A stretch of DNA of 64,000 nucleotides from Chryseobacterium glaciei (GTDB lineage Bacteria > Bacteroidota > Bacteroidia > Flavobacteriales > Weeksellaceae): positions 4,101,001 through 4,165,000 of the forward strand of contig NZ_CP015199.1 of assembly GCF_001648155.1 (NCBI RefSeq). Direction: 5' to 3'. Under the pieces are notes generated by a model. The model worked only from the letters and a program-made list of their open reading frames with translations, ran no database searches and was not told where the DNA came from. The translations under genes and the position numbers were made by a program. Positions 1-9,198 of this stretch are shown here, one piece after another; position 1 is the first letter of the stretch, and each line of letters starts with the position of its first letter.

Positions 1-1208
1 TAACGTACACAAGATCAAAACCAGCTGTACCTATCGCAGGAAAGTACAGATTGGTTGATATTCCTATTTCTAATTGTTTAAATTCAGGATTGAATAAAAT
101 CTTGGTTCTTACACAGTTTAATTCAGCTTCATTGAATTCGCATATCAAAAATTCTTACCATTTTGATATTTTCAGCAAAGGTTTTGTTGATATTTTGGCA
201 GCCGAGCAGAATGTGGAAAATGAGAGTTGGTATCAGGGAACGGCAGATGCGGTGCGTCAGTCGATGAAGCACCTTGAAAAATATGATTATGAATATATTC
301 TGATTCTTTCAGGAGATCAATTGTATCAGATGGATTTTAAAGAAATGCTTGACTTCCATATTGAAAAAGGAGGGGACGTAACTATTGCCACAATCCCTGT
401 AAATGCTAAGGATGCCACAGGTTTCGGAATTTTAAGTTCTGATGACGAAGGAAATATTACTTCTTTTGTTGAAAAGCCGGATTATGACATTTTAGACAGT
501 TTAAAATCTGAAGTTTCTGAAAAGAATAAAGGCGCAGGAAAAGAATATTTAGCTTCAATGGGAATCTATATATTCACGAAAACAATTCTTAAAAAAATGT
601 TTGAAGACGGAGCTGGAGATGATTTTGGAAAAGACATCATCCCGAATTCCATTGGAAAATACACGACATTAAGTTATCAGTTTGAAGGATATTGGACGGA
701 TATCGGAACAATCGAATCTTTCTACGAAGCTAATATTGATTTGTGCCAGGATTTTCCTCAATTTAACCTATTCTCATCTTCACCAATTTATACAAGAGCG
801 AGAATGCTTCCACCATCTAAAATCAACGGTTCTTATGTAAGTAAAGCTGTTTTTGGAGACGGATGCATTATTATGGCAGATAAAATTGAAAATTCAGTTA
901 TTGGAAACAGAACGAGGATTGATAAAGGAAGTACGATCGTAAATTCCTACGTCATGGGAGCCGATTTTTATCAAAGCACAACAGAAATTGTTATCAATGA
1001 TAGGAAAGGCCGCCCCAACATGGGAATCGGAAAATACTGCTACATCGAAAAAGCAATTCTAGATAAAAACTGCTACATCGGAGATAATGTAAGAATTATC
1101 GGCGGAAAACACTTACCAGACGGTGATTTTGGAACACATTCAGTACAGGACGGTATTGTAGTGGTGAAAAAAGGAGCTATCGTTCCTCCGGGAACTCATA
1201 TTGGGTAA
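1..1208 (+). CDS. glgC: Glucose-1-phosphate adenylyltransferase, 5' end cut by the window
   Basis: Makes ADP-glucose from ATP and glucose-1-phosphate, the committed step of bacterial glycogen synthesis. The frame is open to the left edge and reads TYTRSKPAVPIAGKYRLVDI, the conserved nucleotide-binding segment that follows the GGGxGTRL loop, so only the extreme N-terminus is missing. Further on are SGDQLYQMDF (sugar-nucleotide binding), SFVEKP and GYWTDIGTIESFYEAN, then a left-handed beta-helix region rich in GDG, IGNR and IGDNVRI repeats, as expected for GlgC. A TTG at position 51 is an internal leucine, not the start. A terminator hairpin follows about 110 bp downstream. Confidence 0.95.
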   Translation, partial: TYTRSKPAVPIAGKYRLVDIPISNCLNSGLNKILVLTQFNSASLNSHIKNSYHFDIFSKGFVDILAAEQNVENESWYQGTADAVRQSMKHLEKYDYEYILILSGDQLYQMDFKEMLDFHIEKGGDVTIATIPVNAKDATGFGILSSDDEGNITSFVEKPDYDILDSLKSEVSEKNKGAGKEYLASMGIYIFTKTILKKMFEDGAGDDFGKDIIPNSIGKYTTLSYQFEGYWTDIGTIESFYEANIDLCQDFPQFNLFSSSPIYTRARMLPPSKINGSYVSKAVFGDGCIIMADKIENSVIGNRTRIDKGSTIVNSYVMGADFYQSTTEIVINDRKGRPNMGIGKYCYIEKAILDKNCYIGDNVRIIGGKHLPDGDFGTHSVQDGIVVVKKGAIVPPGTHIG

Positions 1209-1320
1209 GTTGAGTCTGAGAGTTATATAATTGTAGAGTTTGAGAATACATCGGTGATTCAGAACGAAGCAAAGCGGAGTGAAGAATCTATTTTCAAAGG
1301 ATTTATATTCGCAAAAAATA

Positions 1321-1352
1321 AAAACGCATCTTTTAGGAGTTGCGTTTTTTTA
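1321..1352 (+). terminator. Rho-independent terminator after glgC
   Basis: The arms AAAACGCA (1321-1328) and TGCGTTTT (1341-1348) enclose a 12-nt loop and run into a T tract. The hairpin lies downstream of the glgC stop and faces no other gene. Confidence 0.75.
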
Positions 1353-1445
1353 TATTCTTGAAAAATATTGTAAGGGTGTTTCCGAAAGTCTGATGCTAGG
1401 TGTGGAAAACTTTCCGGAAGGAAAGAAAACTTATTAAAATCAAAA

Positions 1446-1487
1446 TGACCAACATATTGGTCACTTTTTTTATTTGTCTTACTTTTG
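1446..1487 (+). promoter_or_regulatory. Promoter with overlapping palindromic operator for the SRPBCC gene
   Basis: TACTTTTG at 1480-1487 fits the Bacteroidetes -7 box TAnnTTTG. Upstream, over the -33 position, lies the palindrome TGACCAACATATTGGTCA (1446-1463), with 16 of 18 positions symmetric. Its spacing resembles operators of TetR-type repressors. No TetR gene is in the window, so the regulator is unknown. Confidence 0.55.
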
Positions 1488-1491
1488 TGCG

Positions 1492-2532
1492 ATGCGTTTT
1501 TTTAAAATCATAGCGATAGTTGCGATACTGTTGGGAGGAGCTTATGCTGCTTCCATGTATTATTTTGTGGATGAAAGCAAAAGCTTTAAAATAGAGAAAG
1601 AGGTAGACTATCCGGTGGAGAAGGTCTTTTCTCAGTTCAATAATCTGCAGAATTTCACGCGTTGGAACAATTTCTTCAAAAGTTCTAAGTCTATCGATAT
1701 CGATTATTACACACCTTACGAAGGACAGGGCAGTAGTATAAGCTATGTAGATCCGAAAAACGATACAGACGGTGAAATGTTCATCAGATATGAAAATCCA
1801 AACAAAACGTTGAGATATCAGCTTTTTGAGGATAGAAATGAGAACCCAACGTTGGTTGATGTTAAGTTTAAAGCCGTTTCTGCTGAAAAAACAAAGATTA
1901 TCTGGAATGTTCATACCCCAAAATTATCCGTTTGGAAAAGAGTAGAAAATTTCTGGACAGAAGACCGATTTGCTGAAAATATCAACAATAGCATGACAAC
2001 TCTGAAAAATGTTTTAGGGAATAAAGTGGAAAAAGACAATCAGATGGCGGCCATAAAGTATGATAGTTTGATGGTTGAGAAGGAAGAAGACAAACTTTTA
2101 TTGGGAATTAACGTCAGTACATCAAATAAAAAAGATGCGCTTTATAAAAATATCGTGATGAATTATAACAAGGTTTATAATTATATAACGATGGATCTCG
2201 GCAAAAAAGATGACGAATTTGGGTACCCAATTATGATTACGGATGCTGACAATTATAAAGATAAAGAAGTCTCTTATTTCCTCGGAATTCCTTTGTCTAA
2301 AAAATTCGGTGTTACAGATAATAACTTTAATTTCAGATCGGTAAGTCCAACACAAAACTACGTAATGTATTACCGAGGTACTTACGAAGGAAGAGTTAAA
2401 GCGGTGCAACAACTGCTACAAAAAGCTAAAAATGACGAGATGCGTTTCGGAGATATTCGCCAGACTTTTATCGAACGTCCGATGGAAGGCCAGAACGTTA
2501 ATATGAAGTTGTCTTTATCTGTTTATAAGTAA
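1492..2532 (+). CDS. SRPBCC-domain membrane-anchored protein of unknown function
   Basis: A 346-residue protein starting MRFFKIIAIVAILLGGAYAA, a single N-terminal membrane segment, followed by a soluble part. Residues about 30-175 (FKIEKEVDYPVEKVFSQFNNLQNFTRWN through NNSMTTLKNVLG) look like the SRPBCC/polyketide-cyclase-like fold, which holds hydrophobic ligands. The C-terminal half resembles a GyrI-like effector-binding domain only in general character. The frame is also open upstream from a TTG at 1474, but a -7 box covers 1480-1487, so the ATG at 1492 is preferred. That leaves almost no 5' leader. The ligand is unknown. Confidence 0.75.
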   Translation: MRFFKIIAIVAILLGGAYAASMYYFVDESKSFKIEKEVDYPVEKVFSQFNNLQNFTRWNNFFKSSKSIDIDYYTPYEGQGSSISYVDPKNDTDGEMFIRYENPNKTLRYQLFEDRNENPTLVDVKFKAVSAEKTKIIWNVHTPKLSVWKRVENFWTEDRFAENINNSMTTLKNVLGNKVEKDNQMAAIKYDSLMVEKEEDKLLLGINVSTSNKKDALYKNIVMNYNKVYNYITMDLGKKDDEFGYPIMITDADNYKDKEVSYFLGIPLSKKFGVTDNNFNFRSVSPTQNYVMYYRGTYEGRVKAVQQLLQKAKNDEMRFGDIRQTFIERPMEGQNVNMKLSLSVYK

Positions 2533-2601
2533 ATTAATTGTATTTATTTCTTTTATAGTTTTTTTAATAGTTTTGGGCTGTCCCACGTCGGTTTTTTTTA
2601 T

Positions 2602-2609
2602 TAAATTTG
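2602..2609 (+). promoter_or_regulatory. -7 promoter box for sucA-sucB
   Basis: TAAATTTG matches TAnnTTTG and lies 46 bp before the sucA ATG, in the only intergenic space upstream of the operon. Confidence 0.6.
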
Positions 2610-2655
2610 AGGATTAATTCTACAAACAAAATTTAATAATAGATAAACTGTAATA

Positions 2656-5472
2656 ATGGACAGATTTTCATTCCTAAACGCAGCTCATTCTCAATTAATT
2701 GAGGATTTATACCAACAGTATTTAAAATTCCCGGACTCTTTAGAACCATCATGGAAATCCTTCTTTCAAGGATTCGATTTTGCTTTGGAGAACTACGGTG
2801 AAGGCGATAACGTTCAATATATCCAAGCTCCGGCTAACGCTGCTCCGGCAGTTCAGCAAATTTCTCAGGCAGCCGCTAACGGCGAAGTTCCTGAGCATAT
2901 CAAAAAAGAATTTAAAGTTGTAAACCTTATTGAGGCTTACAGAACGAGAGGGCATTTGTTTACAAAAACAAACCCGGTTAGAGAAAGAAGACATTACACT
3001 CCGACTTTAGATATCGAAAATTTCGGTCTTGATAAATCAGACTTAAATACAAAATTCAACTGTGCCCTTGAAACAGGGATGAAAGAACCTGCAACATTAC
3101 AGGAACTTATTACGCATTTAGAAAACATTTACTGTGATTCTATCGGTGTTGAATATACGTATATCAACAATGTTGAAGAGAAAGATTTCATCAAAAAATG
3201 GTTGCAGGTAAACGAAAACCATCCAAGTCTTTCAGCTAACGAGAAAACTGATATTTTATTGAAGTTGAATCAGGCTGTAGCTTTTGAAAACTATCTTCAC
3301 ACAAAATTTGTGGGACAAAAAAGATTCTCTCTTGAAGGAGGTGAAACATTGATTCCTGCGTTGGATCAATTGATTTCAAGATCTTCTCAATTGGGAGTTG
3401 ATGAGGTTGTTCTTGGGATGGCTCACAGAGGTAGACTTAATGTTTTATCTAATATTTTCGGAAAGTCTTACAAGCAGATTTTCTCAGAATTTGAAGGAAA
3501 AGAATTTGAAGAAGATGTATTCTCTGGTGACGTTAAATATCACTTAGGTTCATCTAAAAAAATAAAAACAGCTTCTGGAGAAGAGGTTGCAATTAACCTT
3601 ACTCCAAACCCATCTCACTTAGAAACAGTATCTGCTCTTGTAGAAGGTATCTGTCGTGCTAAAATAGATGATAAATATAAAGGAGACGGTTCTAAGATTT
3701 TACCGATCGTAATTCACGGTGACGGTGCATTGGCAGGACAGGGTATTGCTTACGAAGTTGCTCAGATGATGACATTGGAAGGATATAAAACAGGAGGAAC
3801 TGTTCATATCGTTGTAAACAACCAGGTTTCATTTACAACCAACTATGCAGACGCTAGATCTTCAACGTATTGTACAGATATTGCTAAAGTTACAGAATCT
3901 CCTGTAATGCACGTAAATGCTGACGATGCTGAAGCGGTAGTACATGCAATCCATTTTGCTGCTGATTTCAGAGCTAAATTTGGAAAAGACGTTTATATTG
4001 ATTTATTAGGATACAGAAAATATGGTCATAACGAAGGTGATGAGCCAAGATTTACACAGCCTAATTTATATAAATTAATTTCTAAGCACCCGAATCCAAG
4101 AGAAATTTATAAAGATAAATTAATCAACGACAGCGTTATTTCTAACGACATTCTTAAGAAAATGGAAACTGATTTCAAAGCACTTTTAGATAAAGACTTT
4201 GATGCTTCTAAAGAAATCGAGAAAAACGTGATGGACTTGTTTATGTCTGATGACTGGACAAATTATCCTATCGGAAAAAGAGGTGCTGTTCAGTTACCTG
4301 TTGATACAAAATATGACTTGGCGAAGTTGAAAGAATTGGCGATCAAAATGTCAACACTTCCGGCTGATAAAAAGTTCATCAATAAAATTACAAGACTTTT
4401 CGAAAACCGTCTTAAAGCAATCGAAGGAAATTCTTTAGACTGGGCATTAGGAGAGTGGTTAGCTTATGCTACATTGCTTACTGAAGGTCACAACGTAAGA
4501 CTTTCTGGGGAAGATGTGGAAAGAGGAACTTTCTCTCACAGACACGCAGTTGTAAAAACTGAAGATACTGAAGAAGAATTCATCCCGTTAAGACATGTTT
4601 CTGAAAGCAGGTTTGATGTTTTCAATTCTCACCTTTCTGAATACGGAGTGTTAGGATTTGATTATGGTTATGCTATGGTTTCTCCTAATACTTTAACAAT
4701 TTGGGAAGCTCAGTTTGGAGATTTCGTAAACGGAGCACAAATTATAGTTGACCAATATTTGGCTGCAGCAGAAGAGAAATGGAAGATTCAGGATGGTTTG
4801 GTAATGCTATTACCTCACGGATCTGAAGGGCAAGGTGCAGAACACTCTTCAGCCAGATTAGAGAGATTCTTAACGCTTTGTGCAAACGAAAATATGGTAG
4901 TTGCGAACATTACGTCTCCTGCTAACTATTTCCACTTGTTAAGAAGACAGCTAAAATGGACTTTCAGAAAACCATTGATAGTAATGAGTCCAAAATCTCT
5001 ATTGAGACATCCAAAAGTAGTTTCTCCATTGGAAGATTTTGCAACAGGAAGTTTCCAACCGATTTTAGACGATCCAACTGCTGATCCTAAGAAAGTAGAA
5101 AAATTAGTGCTTTGTTCAGGTAAATTATACTTCGAATTATTAGCTAAAAAAGAAGAATTAAACGCTGAAAATATTGCTTTGGTAAGATTTGAACAATTGT
5201 ATCCATTACAAAATGATGCAATCGAGGCGATCTTCAATAAATATGAGAACAAAAAAGAAATTGTTTGGGCTCAGGAAGAACCGGAAAATATGGGTGCTTG
5301 GTCTTACATTTTAAGAAACTTCAGAGATACGGGAATTCAGGTAATTTCTCCTGTTCCAAGTGGTGCTCCGGCTCCGGGAAGTCATAAAATGTTTGAGAAA
5401 AACCAAAATGCAGTGATCAACAGAGTTTTCGACAGAGACGATGCTCCTGCTAAAAGACCTGTAACAGCTTAA
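2656..5472 (+). CDS. sucA: 2-oxoglutarate dehydrogenase E1 component
   Basis: Thiamine-diphosphate-dependent decarboxylase of the TCA-cycle 2-oxoglutarate dehydrogenase complex. The 938 residues match the family length. The N-terminal motif LIEDLYQQYLKFPDSLEPSW binds the E2 core. MAHRGRLNVL and then IVIHGDGALAGQGIAYE with VHIVVNNQVSFTT form the ThDP/Mg site (GDG and NN motifs). A transketolase-like pyrimidine domain (SEYGVLGFDYGYAMVSP, LPHGSEGQGAEHSSARLERF) and a C-terminal OxoGDH domain follow. It is 40 bp upstream of sucB and probably co-transcribed from the TAAATTTG promoter. The E3 gene is not in the window. Confidence 0.98.
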   Translation: MDRFSFLNAAHSQLIEDLYQQYLKFPDSLEPSWKSFFQGFDFALENYGEGDNVQYIQAPANAAPAVQQISQAAANGEVPEHIKKEFKVVNLIEAYRTRGHLFTKTNPVRERRHYTPTLDIENFGLDKSDLNTKFNCALETGMKEPATLQELITHLENIYCDSIGVEYTYINNVEEKDFIKKWLQVNENHPSLSANEKTDILLKLNQAVAFENYLHTKFVGQKRFSLEGGETLIPALDQLISRSSQLGVDEVVLGMAHRGRLNVLSNIFGKSYKQIFSEFEGKEFEEDVFSGDVKYHLGSSKKIKTASGEEVAINLTPNPSHLETVSALVEGICRAKIDDKYKGDGSKILPIVIHGDGALAGQGIAYEVAQMMTLEGYKTGGTVHIVVNNQVSFTTNYADARSSTYCTDIAKVTESPVMHVNADDAEAVVHAIHFAADFRAKFGKDVYIDLLGYRKYGHNEGDEPRFTQPNLYKLISKHPNPREIYKDKLINDSVISNDILKKMETDFKALLDKDFDASKEIEKNVMDLFMSDDWTNYPIGKRGAVQLPVDTKYDLAKLKELAIKMSTLPADKKFINKITRLFENRLKAIEGNSLDWALGEWLAYATLLTEGHNVRLSGEDVERGTFSHRHAVVKTEDTEEEFIPLRHVSESRFDVFNSHLSEYGVLGFDYGYAMVSPNTLTIWEAQFGDFVNGAQIIVDQYLAAAEEKWKIQDGLVMLLPHGSEGQGAEHSSARLERFLTLCANENMVVANITSPANYFHLLRRQLKWTFRKPLIVMSPKSLLRHPKVVSPLEDFATGSFQPILDDPTADPKKVEKLVLCSGKLYFELLAKKEELNAENIALVRFEQLYPLQNDAIEAIFNKYENKKEIVWAQEEPENMGAWSYILRNFRDTGIQVISPVPSGAPAPGSHKMFEKNQNAVINRVFDRDDAPAKRPVTA

Positions 5473-5512
5473 TTAAAAATAATATTCAATTAAAAAATAA
5501 AAAATACTCAAT

Positions 5513-6760
5513 ATGTCAATTTTAGAAATGAAAGTTCCTTCACCGGGCGAATCAATTACAGAAGTTGAAATTGCAACTTGGCTTGTAAAGGATGGTGATT
5601 ATGTAGAAAAAGATCAACCTATCGCTGAGGTAGACTCAGACAAAGCAACGCTAGAATTGCCTGCAGAACAAAGTGGAATTATTACTTTAAAAGCGGAAGA
5701 AGGTGATGTGGTACAAGTAGGGCAGGTAGTTTGTTTAATTGATGTGGATGCTGCTAAACCAGAAGGTTCTGCTCCTGCTGCTCCAAAACAAGAAGAAGCT
5801 CCTAAAGCTGCTGAACCGGCTAAAACAGATGCTCCAAAACCAGCTGCACCAGTTGCTGCTCCTCAAACTTATGCTACTGGAGCTCCGTCTCCTGCTGCTA
5901 AGAAAATTCTTGATGAAAAGGGTATTGACGCATCACAAGTTAACGGACAGGGAAGAGACGGAAGAATCACTAAAACTGACGCTGAGTTGGCTGCTGTTCC
6001 TGCAATGGGAGGTAGTTCATTAACAGCTACAGGATCTAGAGCTTCAACGACTACTAAACTTTCTGTTCTTAGAAGAAAGATCGCTTCAAGATTAGTTTCT
6101 GTGAAGAATGAAACAGCGATGTTAACTACTTTCAACGAGGTTGACATGTCTGAAATCTTTAGACTAAGAAAACAATATAAAGAAGAATTTGCTCAAAAGC
6201 ACGGAGTTGGACTTGGTTTCATGTCTTTCTTCACAAAAGCGGTTACAAGAGCATTAAAATTATATCCGGATGTAAATGCATCAATTGACGGAGATTTCAA
6301 AATTAACTATGATTTCTGCGATATTTCAATTGCAGTTTCAGGGCCTAAAGGATTAATGGTTCCGGTATTGAGAAATGCTGAAAACATGTCTTTCAAAGGT
6401 GTTGAAGCAAACATCAAAGACCTTGCTGTTAAAGTAAGAGACGGAAAAATCACGGTTGACGAAATGACTGGAGGTACGTTCACTATTACAAATGGTGGTA
6501 CTTTCGGATCTATGTTGTCTACACCGATCATTAACCCTCCTCAGTCTGCAATCTTAGGAATGCACAATATCATTCAAAGACCGGTTGCGGTTGACGGACA
6601 AGTTGTAATTCGTCCAATGATGTATGTTGCAATGTCTTATGACCACAGAATTATTGACGGAAAAGAGTCTGTAGGATTCTTGGTAGCAGTAAAAGAAGGT
6701 ATCGACAACCCTGTTGAAATTTTAATGGGTGGTGACGAAAGAAGAGGATTAGAATTATAG
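5513..6760 (+). CDS. sucB: Dihydrolipoyllysine-residue succinyltransferase (2-oxoglutarate dehydrogenase E2)
   Basis: Transfers the succinyl group from E1 to coenzyme A. One lipoyl domain (residues 1-80) has the lipoylated lysine in [10 protein letters not shown], near residue 44. An Ala/Pro-rich flexible linker follows (about 85-125), then a peripheral-subunit-binding domain ([31 protein letters not shown]) and the catalytic domain ending in [13 protein letters not shown], with the active-site histidine near residue 377. At 415 residues the length is normal. It directly follows sucA and is closed by a strong terminator. Confidence 0.98.
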   Translation: MSILEMKVPSPGESITEVEIATWLVKDGDYVEKDQPIAEVDSDKATLELPAEQSGIITLKAEEGDVVQVGQVVCLIDVDAAKPEGSAPAAPKQEEAPKAAEPAKTDAPKPAAPVAAPQTYATGAPSPAAKKILDEKGIDASQVNGQGRDGRITKTDAELAAVPAMGGSSLTATGSRASTTTKLSVLRRKIASRLVSVKNETAMLTTFNEVDMSEIFRLRKQYKEEFAQKHGVGLGFMSFFTKAVTRALKLYPDVNASIDGDFKINYDFCDISIAVSGPKGLMVPVLRNAENMSFKGVEANIKDLAVKVRDGKITVDEMTGGTFTITNGGTFGSMLSTPIINPPQSAILGMHNIIQRPVAVDGQVVIRPMMYVAMSYDHRIIDGKESVGFLVAVKEGIDNPVEILMGGDERRGLEL

Positions 6761-6788
6761 TTTTAAATAATTTAACATAAATCTTACA

Positions 6789-6817
6789 ATCTCGCCTCAA
6801 AAAAGGCGAGATTTTTG
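6789..6817 (+). terminator. Rho-independent terminator after sucB
   Basis: ATCTCGCCT (6789-6797) pairs perfectly with AGGCGAGAT (6804-6812) around a short A-rich loop and is followed by TTTTG. It separates sucAB from apaG. Confidence 0.85.
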
Positions 6818-6842
6818 TATATATCTAAAAAATACAAAAGTG

Positions 6843-7229
6843 ATGTTTTCAAAAATGGCTTCGAATATCAAAGTTTCAGTAATACCTGAATACGATAGCA
6901 AAAACAGTTATCCATCCGAAAATCGATATGTTTTTAAATATAGCATAACGATAGAAAATGACGGAAGTTTTCCTATAAAAATTCTTAAAAGAAAATGGTT
7001 AATTTTTGACGTAGGATTCGGATTTACAGAGATCATAGGAGATGGTGTAATAGGATTAACACCGGAAATTCCTGTAGGTGAGAATTTTGCTTACTTTTCC
7101 AATGTAATGTTACGTTCCGGAGTAGGAAATATGAGTGGGAAATATTTAGTTAAAAATATGGATACTGAGGAAAGTTTTGAAATAGACATTCCAAAATTCA
7201 ACCTACTCTCCGAAGTTTTAAGCAATTAA
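6843..7229 (+). CDS. apaG: ApaG domain protein
   Basis: About 128 residues forming the ApaG immunoglobulin-like beta-sandwich. Conserved stretches are NRYVFKYSITIENDGSFPIKIL, KRKWLIFD, EIIGDGVIGLTPEIPVGENF and a C-terminal FEIDIPKFNL. In E. coli apaG has been linked to Co2+/Mg2+ efflux phenotypes, but the biochemical role is not settled, so the name is a family name. ATG 6843 is taken as the start. A GTG immediately before it is possible, and MASN, five codons in, is another candidate. A shift would not change the domain. Confidence 0.88.
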   Translation: MFSKMASNIKVSVIPEYDSKNSYPSENRYVFKYSITIENDGSFPIKILKRKWLIFDVGFGFTEIIGDGVIGLTPEIPVGENFAYFSNVMLRSGVGNMSGKYLVKNMDTEESFEIDIPKFNLLSEVLSN

Positions 7230-7352
7230 TTCTACATAAACATTACCAAATAAGTGCTAATTAGGTGAAGTTTGACATTATCATCTGTGTAAATATGTGC
7301 AATCTGTGGGATAAAAGTACTCACTATCAATTCAAATTAAAACAACTATTTT

Positions 7353-7403
7353 GTCATGCTGAAAGTATCTCTACAAAACAAATGTAGATTCCTCCGGAAT
7401 GAC
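7353..7403. repeat. Imperfect inverted intergenic repeat (GTCATGCTG ... GGAATGAC)
   Basis: GTCATGCTGAAAG begins the element and TCCGGAATGAC ends it, with an inner hairpin TCTACA/TGTAGA. It resembles in module order the repeats at 17333-17535 and 42697-42778. All lie strictly between genes, so this is probably one member of a dispersed repeat class. Confidence 0.5.
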
Positions 7404-7438
7404 AAACTTAATGTAAAATTTGAGTGAGTTAAAAATTA

Positions 7439-7993
7439 TTAAAGCTTTTTAATTTTCAATTTCATATAATCAGAAACTTCATCGTTGCTGGTAAGGAATA
7501 ATTTTTCGAAAGCCAATAATGAAATTTTTGCACAAACTTCTGCGTCAGCACCTGCTCTATGATGTTTAAATTTTATCTGATGATATTCCGCCAAATGTTT
7601 TAAACCATATTTAGGAAGATAATTCCATGATTTCTTTGCCAGCTGAATACTACATAAATAGTCAATTTTAGGCGTAAATATTCCATAATGACTCAGACAT
7701 GCTCTTAAAACTCCTGCGTCAAAACTCGCGTTATGAGCAATCATTAATGTTCCGTACATCATTTCCTGAATTTCGTACCAGATCTCATCGAAAGTAGGAG
7801 AATTTTTTACATCATTCGGTACAATTCCATGTACATCGATATTATATTGACTAAAATAAGGAAAACTAGGAGGTTTTATCAACCAGGTTTTTGTCTCTAT
7901 AATCTTAGAATCCTGCACAACACAAACGCCAACTTCACAAGCTGAACTCCTGTCGTTAGTGGCTGTTTCGAAATCTATTGCGCAAAAATCCAT
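7439..7993 (-). CDS. DEDDh 3'-5' exonuclease (DnaQ/epsilon-like)
   Basis: A 184-residue single-domain nuclease with all exonuclease motifs visible: Exo I CAIDFETA (Asp7, Glu9), Exo II LMIAHNASFDAGVLRA, and Exo III HHRAGADAEVCA with the DEDDh histidine and aspartate. It has the size of stand-alone DnaQ-like proteins and lacks polymerase- or helicase-associated domains. The substrate cannot be told from sequence; proofreading, DNA repair or RNA turnover are all possible. The neighbours on both sides are unrelated, with over 200 bp between genes, so it is probably transcribed alone. Confidence 0.9.
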   Translation of the reverse strand: MDFCAIDFETATNDRSSACEVGVCVVQDSKIIETKTWLIKPPSFPYFSQYNIDVHGIVPNDVKNSPTFDEIWYEIQEMMYGTLMIAHNASFDAGVLRACLSHYGIFTPKIDYLCSIQLAKKSWNYLPKYGLKHLAEYHQIKFKHHRAGADAEVCAKISLLAFEKLFLTSNDEVSDYMKLKIKKL

Positions 7994-8051
7994 GAAATGT
8001 AATTATAAAATTAAGTGGTATAAGATATGAATTATTTCTAATATTTTGGGC

Positions 8052-8160
8052 AGCTTTTTCCGCCTTCCGTTCCCGCAATTTTGTAGTTTTGCCAATGCTT
8101 TTTCCTTTCTAAAAAAACTACAAAATGTGCTCCACTCAAGTCGGGCTGCACCCTTCAACG
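8052..8160. repeat. Hairpin repeat with conserved flanks, copy A
   Basis: The left flank starts AGCTTTTTCCGCCTTCCG, followed by arms ATTTTGTAGTTTT (8078-8090) and AAAACTACAAAAT (8114-8126). The right flank contains CAAGTCGGGCTGCACCC. The same order of modules, with a different inner hairpin, occurs at 44345-44460. It fills most of the 230-bp gap between the exonuclease and glycosyltransferase genes. Confidence 0.6.
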
Positions 8161-8223
8161 TTCCTTAAATATTATTTATCAATACTGGAACTAAGCCCTA
8201 AAACCTAAATCCTGATACCTTTA

Positions 8224-9198
8224 TTAAAGAAAATGTTTAAAAATCAACCATTTGGATTGATAGAAATCCCCTTTTTGATGTTTTTGACGAAGCTTCCAAG
8301 TTCCGGGAAGTTGCGCGTAGAAACCAAAATGTGCTCTTGCAACAGCCCAAAGATGTGGAAATCCGTGTTTAAATCCAAAATAAATTCCTGCAATTCCGTC
8401 TAAACACAATCTGAAAAATATTAACCAAATTAACTTAGGAAAAGGTAAATTTTTCAACATCATTGAAAGATTATTTCTGATGTTTAAATAGGTTTTTTGA
8501 GCACTTTGTTTGTTTAAAGTTCCGCCTCCAACGTGATAAACTGTAGATTTTCCTGTATAAAATATTTTCTTTCCTGAATTAATTAATCTCCAACAAAGAT
8601 CTATTTCTTCCTGATGGGCAAAAAATCTTTCATCAAAACCTTTCTGTTTCCAAAAATCTTTAGAACGGATGAAAAAACAACATCCTGAAGCCCAGAAAAT
8701 CTCAGTTTCATCGTTGTATTGACCTTTATCTTCTTCCAAATCATCAAATACTCTTCCTCTGCAATAGGGATAGCCTAGGTTGTCGATTAAACCACCGCCA
8801 GCACCTGCAAATTCGAATAAATTTTTAGTATTAAAAGATAATATTTTTGGTTGAATAGCCGATATTTCTGAATTTTTTTCAAATAATTCTAAAACAGGCT
8901 CTATCCAGTTTTCAGTGACTTCAACATCTGAATTGAGTAAACAGTAATATTCAGCTTGGATCTGTTTTAAACCTTCATTATAACCTCCTGCAAAACCAAA
9001 ATTCTGATTGTTTTTTATGATTTGAACTGATGGAAAATGAACTCGTAAATAATCTATAGAATCGTCTGTAGAAAGATTATCAATGACATAAATATCTGCA
9101 TTTTGAGAAGATTGAACAACACTTGGCAAAAATTTTTCAAGCCAGTTTTTACCGTTCCAGTTTAATATGGCAACTGCTAGTTTTTTCGACATCTCCAT
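8224..9198 (-). CDS. Family 2 glycosyltransferase
   Basis: A 324-residue GT-A fold transferase using a nucleotide sugar. The N-terminus VAILNWNGKNWLEKFLPSVV and IYVIDNLSTDDSIDYL bind the nucleotide. YYCLLNSDVEV carries the metal-binding DxD-like motif. FFAHQEEIDLCWRL is the acceptor/catalytic ED-x-D-type motif seen in rhamnosyl- and related GT2 enzymes. The C-terminus is hydrophobic (LIWLIFFRLCLDGIAGIYFGF) and may lie on the membrane. The ATG abuts the stop codon of the upstream acyltransferase gene, so the two are translationally coupled. This points to envelope lipid or polysaccharide assembly. A second ATG (MSKK) is two codons in. Confidence 0.88.
   Translation of the reverse strand: MEMSKKLAVAILNWNGKNWLEKFLPSVVQSSQNADIYVIDNLSTDDSIDYLRVHFPSVQIIKNNQNFGFAGGYNEGLKQIQAEYYCLLNSDVEVTENWIEPVLELFEKNSEISAIQPKILSFNTKNLFEFAGAGGGLIDNLGYPYCRGRVFDDLEEDKGQYNDETEIFWASGCCFFIRSKDFWKQKGFDERFFAHQEEIDLCWRLINSGKKIFYTGKSTVYHVGGGTLNKQSAQKTYLNIRNNLSMMLKNLPFPKLIWLIFFRLCLDGIAGIYFGFKHGFPHLWAVARAHFGFYAQLPGTWKLRQKHQKGDFYQSKWLIFKHFL

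Noticed and set aside
1396..1914. 172-codon open frame on the minus strand
   Set aside because: It lies opposite the SRPBCC gene, has a lysine/isoleucine-poor random composition and no domain.
2560..2600. GGGCTGTCCC-type sequence with a T run before sucA as a terminator
   Set aside because: The stem is only three base pairs and no good alternative pairing exists.
5739..6023. 94-codon frame inside sucB
   Set aside because: Leucine/glutamine-rich shadow of the Ala/Pro linker read in another frame.
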